Shown: positions 1 to 6,881 of the stretch, piece after piece
Numbering within the stretch: the first letter of the stretch is position 1
Layout of the letters: the number at the start of each line of letters is the position of its first letter
Assembly: GCA_964415605.1 (NCBI GenBank)
Contig: CAYQBA010000025.1
Span: forward strand, 1 to 34,167
Origin: UCB3 sp964415605
GTDB taxonomy: Bacteria; Chloroflexota; Anaerolineae; Epilineales; Epilineaceae
Direction of reading: 5' to 3'
DNA length: 34,167 nt
The notes under the pieces: model-generated
Told to the model about the DNA's origin: nothing
Database searches by the model: none
Seen by the model: only the letters and a program-made list of their open reading frames with translations
Program-made: the position numbers and the translations under genes

Positions 1-1040
1 GATCGCCATCGGCGCCGGACCCGGCAGGCGTCGCGGGCGGGCGTGATCGGCCGCGTCGGCGGGACGGGCTCGATGCCCGCATCCGGCGCGGCGATCGCGC
101 CGGGCCCCGCGCCGGATGCGGCGGTCGTGGCCGCTTCCTCCCGACCGCATCCCGCCTCCCGTCCACCGCGGCGCCGCGTCCGGCGGCCGGCGCCGGGGCC
201 TGTCGAGGTGTCGCTCCCGATCCGGACCTCCACCCCGATCCGCGCCAACATCGCACGGCCCCAGCGGTCGATCTCGCCGGCCGTCCACCAGTCGAGGCCG
301 ACGATGGCCAGCCCCGGCCGCCCCCGCTCGTCCACGACCCCGACAAGCGGCAGCTTGCGGCCAGCGGCCTCGATCCATGCCGCCGGGCCGCCGCGCGCGG
401 CGCGGCCGCCGTCCTCCGCCCCGTCAGCGACGCCAACCCCGCCGAAGAGCGGCGCGATCCCGGCCGCGCGCACGCGACCGATGATCGTCGCCGCCGTCGC
501 CTGCGCCTGGCTCTTGCCCAGCGGCATGCCGGCGGCCGTCAGCGCCCGGCTCACATCGCGGAAGCTCAGGCCGAGGAGGTGGAGCGCGGCGGCGAGGTGC
601 CTGACGCCGACGGGCACTTGCCCACGGTCGACGCCCGCCGGATACACGCGAAACGTCCGCCCACAGTCCAGGCACGTGTAGCGGTGGGCGACGGCAGCGG
701 CCGGCGGCACGGCATGTGCGGCCGGCCCGGCGCCCCGGGCATGTACGGCATGCGCGGCCGGCTCGACACACGGAGCGATCTCGACGCGTGCGGCCGTCTC
801 GACACACGGAGCACGCTCGGCGTGCCCGGCACGTGCGGCGGCACGTGCGACGCGGACCGGCTTGGCGACGGTCTGGCGCAGCCGCAGACGGCCGCTGCCG
901 CAGCCGGCGTGCGGGCAGGCGGCCGGGGGCGCGACGTCCTCGCCGATCGGGTCGCGGTACGTGAGCGTGATGTGCATGTGGGAACGAACGTCTGGCGCCG
1001 CGAAAAGGTTCCATCGCCGGGGGGAGCCCCCGAAGCTCAC
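1..1040 (-). CDS. Transposase-like zinc-ribbon/HTH protein, cut by window edge
   Basis: A reading frame stays open from the start to the left edge, so the C-terminus is missing. The ATG at 977 gives at least 325 codons. The frame is also open upstream to a GTG at 1040, and the extra residues (RRWNLFAAPDVRSH) look protein-like; neither start has a clear ribosome binding site. In order it shows a Cys pair (CPHAGC), an Ala-rich low-complexity stretch, a second zinc-ribbon half (YTCLDCGRTFRVYP), an HTH-like helical region (LHLLGLSFRDVSRALTAAG), and a region resembling the start of a DDE nuclease fold (WIEAAGRKLPLVGVVDERGR, then IGVEVRIGSDTS). Zinc ribbon, HTH and DDE together are the layout of IS1/ISNCY-type transposases, so this is a family-level inference. 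Odd points are the Ala/Arg-rich insertions, one between the two Cys pairs and one after the SDT motif. They could mean decay, slippage in GC-rich repeats, or a domesticated protein. No terminal repeats are visible because the element end lies outside the window. Confidence 0.6.
   Translation of the reverse strand, partial: MSFGGSPRRWNLFAAPDVRSHMHITLTYRDPIGEDVAPPAACPHAGCGSGRLRLRQTVAKPVRVARAAARAGHAERAPCVETAARVEIAPCVEPAAHAVHARGAGPAAHAVPPAAAVAHRYTCLDCGRTFRVYPAGVDRGQVPVGVRHLAAALHLLGLSFRDVSRALTAAGMPLGKSQAQATAATIIGRVRAAGIAPLFGGVGVADGAEDGGRAARGGPAAWIEAAGRKLPLVGVVDERGRPGLAIVGLDWWTAGEIDRWGRAMLARIGVEVRIGSDTSTGPGAGRRTRRRGGREAGCGREEAATTAASGAGPGAIAAPDAGIEPVPPTRPITPARDACRVRRRWR
762..812. repeat. 15-bp direct repeat, 36-bp period, inside the transposase-like gene
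   Basis: CTCGACACACGGAGC occurs at 762-776 and again at 798-812. The 36-bp period equals 12 codons, so the repeat stays in frame and encodes the duplicated APCVE pieces in the Ala-rich linker between the two Cys pairs. It points to expansion by in-frame tandem duplication. Confidence 0.7.
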
Positions 1041-1103
1041 CCCGGCGCGCGCCGCCACGACGGGCGCGACGCCGTCATTCGACCGATGCGCGTCCCAAAT
1101 CCC

Positions 1104-3308
1104 CTACTGCCCTCCCCTGTAGCGCGCGGCAGGGCACGGCACTTCCACGGCGATGCTCGCGTAGATCGCCGCAAGGTCTTCGCCATCGGGTGCGCGGAGG
1201 AAGAAGGACGGCCGGCTGGCCATCGCCAGGAGAGCATCGAGCTCGAGGTCGTCGCCCAGGCCGATCGTGTAGATCACGATGCCGCTGTCCTTGGCACGCA
1301 CCGCCAGATCGACGGCCTCGGAAGCCGGACGGGGGTTGGAGCGCCCGTCGGTGAGCAGCACGATCACCGGTGTGTTGCCAACACGTCGACGCGGCGGTGC
1401 CAACTCAGCGGCTGCAGCCTCCATGGCACATGGGATGCAGGTCTGGGTGCCGAGGCTGGCGTCGCGCAGGGCGATCTCCAACGCTGGGCGGCGGCTGGAA
1501 AGGTGTTCGGCGACCTGCGCCGTGGCGTCGAAGGTAACCACGGCGGCGCGATCGCCGTCGTCGAGCTTGAGGAGCGCCAGGTAGCCCAGGGCAGCCTCGC
1601 GGGCGGCATCGATCTTGCTTCGGCCCGCCCTGGTGCCTGCTGCCATGCTCGAAGACGTGTCCAGCACCAGCACGACATCCTGGCGCACCTGGTCCGTGAG
1701 GCACCGTTCACGCAGGCCGATCGGCAGGTAAATAGGGCGCGGCGGCGCCGACGGGGTCGGCGTGGGCAGGGGTGTCGGACTGGCCGTGGCCGACGGGGTC
1801 GGGGTGGCGGTGGGGGTTGGCCAGGGGGTCGGCGTGTCATTTGGCGTCGGCGATGGCTGTGTCGTCAGCGTCGGGGTTCCGGTGGGCAGACGACCGTTGG
1901 TGGTGAGCACGTCCATCACGAAAGCCGGCTCCCGGCAGGGATGCAGCTCGCGGCTGATCTCAACGCGCGTCCCACCATCGGACACTGTCATATAGACCGC
2001 GAGCGGTGCCTTGGCGGGGCCGCCTCGATCGAACAAAGGGTGATCGAGCGCTGCCACGATCCCCGTCCCATCCGCTGCCCAGTCCAAAGCCGCGGGAACG
2101 TCTGGCATCGGGCCGTATGTCCATCCGCTCGTGCCGTGTACGTCGAACGCGCCGTTGGCGAGGGCACCAACCCTCACCTGGGACTTCACCGATGCCCATG
2201 GCGCCAATCGCGTCTCGTCGGGATCCATCATCTTCCTGACGATGATGGCCAGCATGCCGTGGTTGAAGGTGCCGAAACTGAAGGCGACGTCCATGACGGC
2301 GTCAGCGTCGGCGACGGGGATCGATCGCACGGTCCCAGACGACAAGTCTGCGATGTTGATCGTCGGCTGCATGCCAGAGGTCGTCGCGGCAATGTGCCCG
2401 CCGGGATGCAGCGCCATCATGGGGAGGTAGTGTTCGCCGAAGTGCCCTATCCAATCCGGCATGAGGATGGGAGGGGCCACCTCGACCATGCGGATGGGAT
2501 CGATGGTGTGGAGAGCCAGCGCGACGGGGGCTGCCGGGTTGCCCGTCACTTGCAGCGCCCGGGTGAGAGCATAGACACGCGTTGCCGTGCCGTCTGCCAT
2601 CAGTGCGACGGCGGGCCGCGGCAGCTCGAGTTGCTGCCGCGGGGGCCCAAAGTGGTGCGAGCCGGGGCGGTCGGGCCCTGCCGGGATCGGCGCGAGTTCG
2701 GCGAGGCTGTACTGTTCGATCCTGAACGGTGCCGCACGGGCCTGGCCACCTCGCTGGCCGCGGACCCATGCAGCTGTGGCGACGAGCAGCGTGTCGTCAT
2801 CGGGCAGAATCTCGATGCCATGGTAGAGCGACGGGCCGACGGCGGTGGTGGCGATGGACCACCGGTCGATACCCTCACCCAGCCGGCGCATGACGTAAAT
2901 CGCCCCGTACGGCTGTGGCTCGTCGACGGCAGCCTCGATCGCGCGTGAGGCGCGCAGCGTGTCGCTGAACGGCTGGCTCCAGAACTCCGTGCCCATGCCC
3001 GCCACCACTGTCCTCAAATCAGGGCTGGCCCGGAGCGACGCGAGGCTTGCACGGCTATAACGATGGTCGAGAAGCCATTCGTCGCGCTGATGTCGCACGA
3101 CGCTGACGACATTCTTGCATCGTGAAATGACGACGTCCGGTCCATAGTTGAAGGTAAAGAACGCCAGTCCCTCGATGGCTGCGGCACCCTCTTGGTCCGG
3201 CGCGGCTTCGATAGCCATGCCGTGTAAAGCCACGGCAACCGTGGCCGTGCACAGTGCCGCAATCACGGCCAGGTCACGGCGCATACAAAGGAGAGTGGTG
3301 CGTCTCAT
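1104..3308 (-). CDS. Secreted protein with C-terminal von Willebrand factor A domain
   Basis: 734 aa. The ATG at 3308 has a good ribosome binding site (GGAGGA, 6 nt upstream). Residues 1-35 form a signal peptide (Arg-rich start, then a hydrophobic stretch ending near MAIEAAPDQ). Residues 36-477 carry repeated short beta-strand blocks and look like a propeller or YVTN-type fold, but I cannot name a family. Residues 478-543 are a Thr/Pro-rich linker ending in the motif IYLPIGLRERC. Residues 544-734 are a VWA domain: the MIDAS motif is D550-T-S552-S-S554, with a later conserved Asp in LLTDGRS. VWA domains bind metal and mediate protein adhesion, so a cell-surface adhesion role is likely. It lies downstream of, and in the same direction as, the GEVED-protein gene, with an inverted-repeat element between them. 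The fold of the N-terminal half is uncertain; the VWA call is firm. Confidence 0.88.
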   Translation of the reverse strand: MRRTTLLCMRRDLAVIAALCTATVAVALHGMAIEAAPDQEGAAAIEGLAFFTFNYGPDVVISRCKNVVSVVRHQRDEWLLDHRYSRASLASLRASPDLRTVVAGMGTEFWSQPFSDTLRASRAIEAAVDEPQPYGAIYVMRRLGEGIDRWSIATTAVGPSLYHGIEILPDDDTLLVATAAWVRGQRGGQARAAPFRIEQYSLAELAPIPAGPDRPGSHHFGPPRQQLELPRPAVALMADGTATRVYALTRALQVTGNPAAPVALALHTIDPIRMVEVAPPILMPDWIGHFGEHYLPMMALHPGGHIAATTSGMQPTINIADLSSGTVRSIPVADADAVMDVAFSFGTFNHGMLAIIVRKMMDPDETRLAPWASVKSQVRVGALANGAFDVHGTSGWTYGPMPDVPAALDWAADGTGIVAALDHPLFDRGGPAKAPLAVYMTVSDGGTRVEISRELHPCREPAFVMDVLTTNGRLPTGTPTLTTQPSPTPNDTPTPWPTPTATPTPSATASPTPLPTPTPSAPPRPIYLPIGLRERCLTDQVRQDVVLVLDTSSSMAAGTRAGRSKIDAAREAALGYLALLKLDDGDRAAVVTFDATAQVAEHLSSRRPALEIALRDASLGTQTCIPCAMEAAAAELAPPRRRVGNTPVIVLLTDGRSNPRPASEAVDLAVRAKDSGIVIYTIGLGDDLELDALLAMASRPSFFLRAPDGEDLAAIYASIAVEVPCPAARYRGGQ

Positions 3309-3407
3309 GTTGCGTCCTCCGATGGACGAATCGCTTCAGTGATGAAAGAGTCATGAGTCGACACAAAGTGCTACGAGATTCGCGTAGATTCTCCAAAGCT
3401 TCGTGGT

Positions 3408-3519
3408 GTCGTCAAGAAACACGGCGGACGCTGGGAGCGCCAACATCCTATTTGCCATCGGCGGCCGTCAGTCGCCATGAATGCAGCGCTCCCAGCAATG
3501 GCCATAGTTTCTTGACGAC
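3408..3519. repeat. 112-bp element with terminal inverted repeats (MITE-like or terminator)
   Basis: GTCGTCAAGAAAC at 3408-3420 is matched exactly by its reverse complement at 3507-3519. Further in, GCTGGGAGCGC (3430-3440) is matched by GCGCTCCCAGC at 3486-3496. The spacing from outer to inner arm is almost the same on both sides (9 versus 10 bp), giving imperfect terminal repeats of about 34 bp. CCAAAGC flanks the element on both sides (3393-3399 and 3523-3529), though not directly abutting it. It starts 10 bp after the stop codon of the 3530-5116 gene. A small non-autonomous element is one reading; a large terminator-type palindrome is the other. Confidence 0.6.
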
Positions 3520-3529
3520 TTCCCAAAGC

Positions 3530-5116
3530 CTACTTGTACAGTGAGCCTCCTCTCGGCTGGAGCAGGTAGTCCTCGGTTTCGCCGATCTCATACCCATGGT
3601 CGTAGCCCCGACCGTCACCAGCGGTGGGCGCCGTTGTCTCCGACAGGGTGATGCGCATCCATGTTTCCGCGCCCGGATCAACGCTCCGGAAGGCCGGAGT
3701 GCTGATCAGATGGTTACCCGCACCTAACGTGGTCAGCTGATCCTGAACCACCCATTCAGACACGGTGTGCACCTGACCCTGGTCCTGACACGTGAAGATG
3801 TCGCCCCACTGGCCATTGTGATTGAGATCCAACCAGACATTCGTATGACGACTTCGCATGCTGGTCGTCACCCGCATCCTGTATGTAAACTGCGTCATTT
3901 GGCACGGCGGCAGACTAACCGGAAACTGCACGCCATCATCAGCTCCATCCCGGTCTGCAGCGCCCGCAGGCGGATCAAGGTTTGTGACCAGGTCCGCGTC
4001 AGGCAGCAAGTCCGCGTCTTCCTCGTTGGTAACCGCATCGCCAAGCCAGCTATCCTGGCTAAGGAGCCTGTGGAACGGCCCAGCAGGAAGGCCGGTGGCA
4101 AGATCGCGAACGGTCGGGAAGGCTGCGGGAACGCCAGCGTATGCTTGCATAGTCAGGCTGAAGTGGTTTGTACTGTCAGGTGCGTCACCCAGATCGCGCT
4201 CGTCTTCACCCGTGCAACTGTTGCACTCATCACTCGCCAGATCGAGCACTGGGGCGGCAGCGGGCAATGGAAAGGTCGGGGCTCCGATGCCCGTGACGGG
4301 GTTGACAAGACTGAGCATGCCTCCAGCGAAGTCCGAACCCCAGAGCCTGCCCATTCCGTCAAATGCAAGCCCGCTGAAGGTTACGCGAGGAGCTGCGGGT
4401 CTGGGGTTCGTTTGGGCACCATTCCCTCGACTAATGGAGAACAAGTGCCCAAGCGCCGCTCCAGGAGCTCTCGCCTCACCAATCAGCCCAAAGCGCCCGG
4501 TTGCATCGCACGCAAGGTCCGAACCACCGCCTCCCACGTACGGAAGGCCACCAGAGCCGATGAGATTCAGTGGATCGGAGAGGCTTCCGTTCATCGGAAC
4601 GTCGCCCCCAGCGAAGAGTTGTTGGCCATCGCGCGCAAGTCCGTTGGCCGCGACCGCGATCCCGGAGCCGCAGGGCGTAGCCGGAAGGGGCGGGAATCCC
4701 GACGTGCATACCTGCCCACCCGCGGCGTCGCCGTAGGTCAGGTTGGGCTGTGGGCCAGCGGCAATGGGGGCAGCCGCAACCGTCTGGAGTCCGGCTGGCG
4801 CACCAACGATCGGTGCGATCGCGACGGCTCCGGTGCACGTGTTGATGCGCAGGAGTTGATTGCCAACGCCGAGCCCCCAGATGATACATGCCGTTCCATC
4901 ACAATTCAGACTCGGCACCGTCTGAGCCGCCACCGGTGTGACTCGGGGGCTTGACTGAGTCACGCCAAACAAGACGATCACTCCCATGAGCGCGACCATC
5001 GCGCGCATTCGCACAGGGGCTCTCACGCCATACTGGACGCAGGTTGCCGTGATGCTTGGGATCGCGGAGAGCGCGGCGAGGTAGCGCTGCACGTAGCCTT
5101 TGGCCGTCGAGAACAC
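3530..5116 (-). CDS. Secreted GEVED-domain surface protein
   Basis: 528 aa. The start is a GTG at 5116, supported by AAGGAG 7 nt upstream. An unusually long N-terminal stretch (about 37 residues) precedes a hydrophobic segment at about 38-53, so it is either a long signal peptide or starts at the internal Met37. Residues about 65-300 contain beta-rich repeats (LLRINTCTGA, LAFDGMGRLWGSDF, LLSLVN-like), consistent with a propeller or NHL-type fold. Residues about 307-525 form a GEVED domain: it begins RDLGDAPDS and ends GYEIGETEDYLL, both hallmarks of that family. GEVED domains occur in large bacterial exoproteins and probably bind or display other surface components. Base composition is visibly less GC-rich than the neighbours, which may mean later acquisition. 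No enzymatic residues are recognised. Confidence 0.85.
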   Translation of the reverse strand: MFSTAKGYVQRYLAALSAIPSITATCVQYGVRAPVRMRAMVALMGVIVLFGVTQSSPRVTPVAAQTVPSLNCDGTACIIWGLGVGNQLLRINTCTGAVAIAPIVGAPAGLQTVAAAPIAAGPQPNLTYGDAAGGQVCTSGFPPLPATPCGSGIAVAANGLARDGQQLFAGGDVPMNGSLSDPLNLIGSGGLPYVGGGGSDLACDATGRFGLIGEARAPGAALGHLFSISRGNGAQTNPRPAAPRVTFSGLAFDGMGRLWGSDFAGGMLSLVNPVTGIGAPTFPLPAAAPVLDLASDECNSCTGEDERDLGDAPDSTNHFSLTMQAYAGVPAAFPTVRDLATGLPAGPFHRLLSQDSWLGDAVTNEEDADLLPDADLVTNLDPPAGAADRDGADDGVQFPVSLPPCQMTQFTYRMRVTTSMRSRHTNVWLDLNHNGQWGDIFTCQDQGQVHTVSEWVVQDQLTTLGAGNHLISTPAFRSVDPGAETWMRITLSETTAPTAGDGRGYDHGYEIGETEDYLLQPRGGSLYK

Positions 5117-5333
5117 TGTGGAACTCCTTGGGTGTGACTGGTGCTGATAAGGTGCTTTGCCGCATCTGGCAAGCCTGAACCAGAGTACTCAGCTACCGCT
5201 GCACTTCCGTCACACCAAAGCGTCACGCTCCCGCAATCGCGTTAAGCTGGAGATGCCCTTTACTGCATGCAGAGCTCCGCCGGTCGAGTCCACCTTATGG
5301 TCTCAACCAAGTCGACGTCCGGATCTCAATCTC

Positions 5334-5810
5334 TCACCCCGTCGCCCCCAGCGCCGCCAAGGCGCTCGCGACGCTGTCGTCCGGCGCGACCTTGACCTGC
5401 ACGTCCTCGATCCGTCCGTCGGGGCCGACGACGAAGTGGCTGCGGATGATGCCGAAGTACGTGCGCCCGTACATCGACTTCTCGCCCCAGACCCCGTAAG
5501 CCGTGGCCACGGCGTGGTCCTCGTCGGCCAACAGCGGGAAGGTCAGCCCGTGCTTGGCCTTGAACCGCGCGTGCGACGCCACGCCGTCCGGGCTGACGCC
5601 GAGCACGACCGCGCCGCGCGCCGCGATGTCGGCCTGCCGGTCGCGGAACCCGCACGCCTGGCGGGTGCAGCCCGACGTGTCGTCCTTGGGGTAGAAGAAG
5701 AGGATCACCCGCCGCCCGCGGAAGTCCGACAGGCGCACCGTCCCTCCGTCGTCCGACGGCAGCGCGAAGTCCGGGGCCGGGTCGCCGATGTTGAGCGTGG
5801 CTGCGGTCAT
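5334..5810 (-). CDS. bcp: Thioredoxin-dependent peroxiredoxin, PrxQ/Bcp type
   Basis: 158 aa from the ATG at 5810, with GAGGAA about 10 nt upstream. It reduces hydrogen peroxide and organic hydroperoxides in the cytoplasm using electrons from thioredoxin. The fold is typical: GDPAPDFALPSDDGG at the N-terminus, FFYPKDDTSGC around the peroxidatic Cys48, and the resolving Cys53 five residues on (CTRQAC), the spacing of PrxQ enzymes. The YGVWGEKSMYG block and a C-terminal GPDGRIEDV strand are also conserved. Length matches the family (about 150-160 aa). The frame extends upstream to 5954, but those codons read as GC-rich junk and lack a ribosome binding site. It is monocistronic and divergent from the DUF2089 operon. 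Confidence 0.96.
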   Translation of the reverse strand: MTAATLNIGDPAPDFALPSDDGGTVRLSDFRGRRVILFFYPKDDTSGCTRQACGFRDRQADIAARGAVVLGVSPDGVASHARFKAKHGLTFPLLADEDHAVATAYGVWGEKSMYGRTYFGIIRSHFVVGPDGRIEDVQVKVAPDDSVASALAALGATG

Positions 5811-5858
5811 CTGGGTTCCGTTCCTCGTCGGGGTGCAAGCGCGGTTGCGATGGCCGGC

Positions 5859-5889
5859 ATTGTAGCCCACCCGGAGCCCCGCTTCCCAA
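5859..5889 (-). promoter_or_regulatory. Possible promoter of bcp
   Basis: On the minus strand a TACAAT -10 box (plus-strand 5859-5864) lies about 50 bp upstream of the bcp start. A TTGGGA box (5884-5889) lies 19 bp further up. The spacing is longer than optimal, so this is tentative. Confidence 0.35.
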
Positions 5890-6023
5890 CGCCGCCCGGC
5901 GCGTCCCCGGCGCCGGGCGCGGATGCCCGCGGCCAACGGCCGGAGGCTCGGCAACCGGGCCGCCCGTTGGCAGGTCAGGCGTGGATCAACAGCCTCCGAG
6001 TTTTAGGTTTTGCAATGTCATCC

Positions 6024-6056
6024 TTGATTTTTCAAAAGTCGCTATTGACAAATCAA
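6024..6056. promoter_or_regulatory. Tandem operator-like palindromes TTGA-N4-TCAA
   Basis: Two copies of the same palindrome are seen: TTGATTTTTCAA at 6024-6035 and TTGACAAATCAA at 6045-6056. They are 21 bp apart start to start (two helical turns), so a dimeric regulator would sit on one face of the DNA. The second copy contains the -35 box of the promoter at 6045-6073, so bound protein should repress. A degraded third copy may lie another 21 bp upstream at about 6003. The stretch is a conspicuous AT-rich island in very GC-rich surroundings. The HTH protein encoded at 6480-6881 is the obvious candidate ligand, but that is inference. Confidence 0.6.
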
Positions 6057-6073
6057 ACCTCATCGCGTATCCT
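6045..6073 (+). promoter_or_regulatory. Sigma-70-type promoter of the DUF2089-DUF4097 operon
   Basis: TTGACA (6045-6050), a 17-bp spacer, and TATCCT (6068-6073). This is the closest match to the housekeeping promoter consensus in the window. Transcription should begin near 6080, leaving about 60 nt of leader before the first microprotein start at 6140. Confidence 0.7.
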
Positions 6074-6139
6074 GGTGCCCGCGGCGCCCACGCGCGCCGG
6101 ACAGCCCGAGTCAGATCCGCCCCATCCAGGAGGCCAGCG

Positions 6140-6310
6140 ATGTTGTACCCACCGATCGACCTGTACGACTGGGCCCGCGAACGCCAGGCGGACCACCTCG
6201 ACGAAGCGATGCGCCTCGGCGCGCTCCGCGGTCTCCCCGTCCCCGACTGGCGTCGCGCCGTCCGCGCCGCCGCCGGGATGGCGTGGGGCCACGTGGGGCA
6301 GCGGCACTGA
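6140..6310 (+). CDS. Hypothetical 56-aa protein, first gene of the DUF2089 operon
   Basis: 56 aa. The ATG at 6140 has a perfect ribosome binding site (AGGAGG, 6 nt upstream), which argues strongly that it is translated. The sequence begins MLYPPIDLYDWARERQ and continues as charged, probably helical residues with Ala/Arg repeats. There are no Cys residues and no membrane segment. The stop overlaps the next start as TGATG, so the genes are translationally coupled. I do not recognise a family. Its place as first gene behind the strong promoter suggests high expression and possibly a role as leader or partner of the downstream HTH protein. Confidence 0.7.
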   Translation: MLYPPIDLYDWARERQADHLDEAMRLGALRGLPVPDWRRAVRAAAGMAWGHVGQRH

Positions 6311-6483
6311 TGCGCCCGGACCGCCGCCAGATCGCCGTGGACACGCGGCCGACCGATCCGGTGCCCTGTCGCACCTGCCGGCCGGGCGGCATGTCCGACC
6401 CGGTGCCCTGTCACACGCACCGGCCGGGCGGCATGTCTACCCCGCCGACCATCCTGACGCCCGCCCCGGCGAGGACCGCATGA
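6310..6483 (+). CDS. Hypothetical 57-aa microprotein with duplicated Cys/His motif
   Basis: 57 aa, from the ATG overlapping the stop of the preceding gene (TGATG) to a TGA overlapping the next ATG (ATGA). Its centre is a tandem 14-residue duplication: DPVPCRTCRPGGMS followed by DPVPCHTHRPGGMS. Each copy carries two Cys or His residues in equivalent places, so the pair could bind one metal ion; that is inference. It has no ribosome binding site of its own beyond coupling. It may instead be a spacer expanded by repeat duplication, because two copies of a 42-bp DNA repeat underlie the protein repeat. Confidence 0.45.
   Translation: MRPDRRQIAVDTRPTDPVPCRTCRPGGMSDPVPCHTHRPGGMSTPPTILTPAPARTA
6355..6438. 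repeat. Tandem 42-bp duplication
   Basis: Units at 6355-6396 and 6397-6438 are nearly identical. Both contain CCGGTGCCCTGTC and CGGCCGGGCGGCATGTC. The period is 14 codons, so the coding frame is preserved. Confidence 0.8.
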
Positions 6484-6881
6484 GCCGGGCGCCCGTCATC
6501 ACCCGCTGCCCCGCGTGCACCGGGCCGCTCGCCGTGGCGCGGCTCGTCTGCCCGCGCTGCGACACCGCGGTCGAGGGCCGGTTCTCGGCCGGCCCGTTCG
6601 CGGGGCTGACCCCCGAGCAGCTCGCGTTCGTCGAGGCGTTCGTCGTGTGCGAAGGCAAGCTGAAGAGCATGGAGGCCGAGCTCGGCATCTCGTACCCGAC
6701 CGTTCGCGCGCGCCTGCACGAGATCATCCGCGCCCTGGGCCACGAGCCCGGCGGCCGCGACGCCCCCGTGGCCATGAGCCCCGACGAGCGCCGGCAGATC
6801 CTCGAGGACCTGGAGGCCGGCCTGATCGACATGCGCGAAGCCATGCGCGCGCTCAACCTGACCCAACCCGATGAAACCTGA
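6480..6881 (+). CDS. DUF2089 family zinc-ribbon HTH regulator
   Basis: 133 aa; the ATG overlaps the preceding stop (ATGA). Three parts are visible. A zinc ribbon at 10-27 has C10, C13, C24 and C27 (CPAC and CPRC). A sigma-region-4-like HTH spans about 43-85 (LTPEQLAFVEAFV, then MEAELGISYPTVRARLHEII). A short SHOCT-like tail at about 99-126 reads MSPDERRQILEDLEAGLI followed by EAMRAL. The layout and length match DUF2089 proteins, thought to be DNA-binding regulators. The tail resembles the C-terminus of the next gene product, which suggests the two proteins interact or share an oligomerisation mode. It is a good candidate to bind the operator pair upstream and control its own operon. Confidence 0.88.
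   Translation: MSRAPVITRCPACTGPLAVARLVCPRCDTAVEGRFSAGPFAGLTPEQLAFVEAFVVCEGKLKSMEAELGISYPTVRARLHEIIRALGHEPGGRDAPVAMSPDERRQILEDLEAGLIDMREAMRALNLTQPDET

Noticed and set aside
745..820. CRISPR-like repeat in the transposase-like gene
   Set aside because: Only two short copies at a 36-bp period without spacers of regular size; it is an in-frame coding duplication.
1015..1035. Small GC hairpin after the VWA gene as a terminator
   Set aside because: The stem is only about 5 bp, too weak to call against the GC-rich background, and it overlaps the possible GTG start of the transposase-like gene.
579..2948. Long plus-strand open frame of 789 codons
   Set aside because: It lies antisense to the transposase-like and VWA genes; its His/Arg/Gly-rich composition shows no domain and arises from high GC on the opposite strand.
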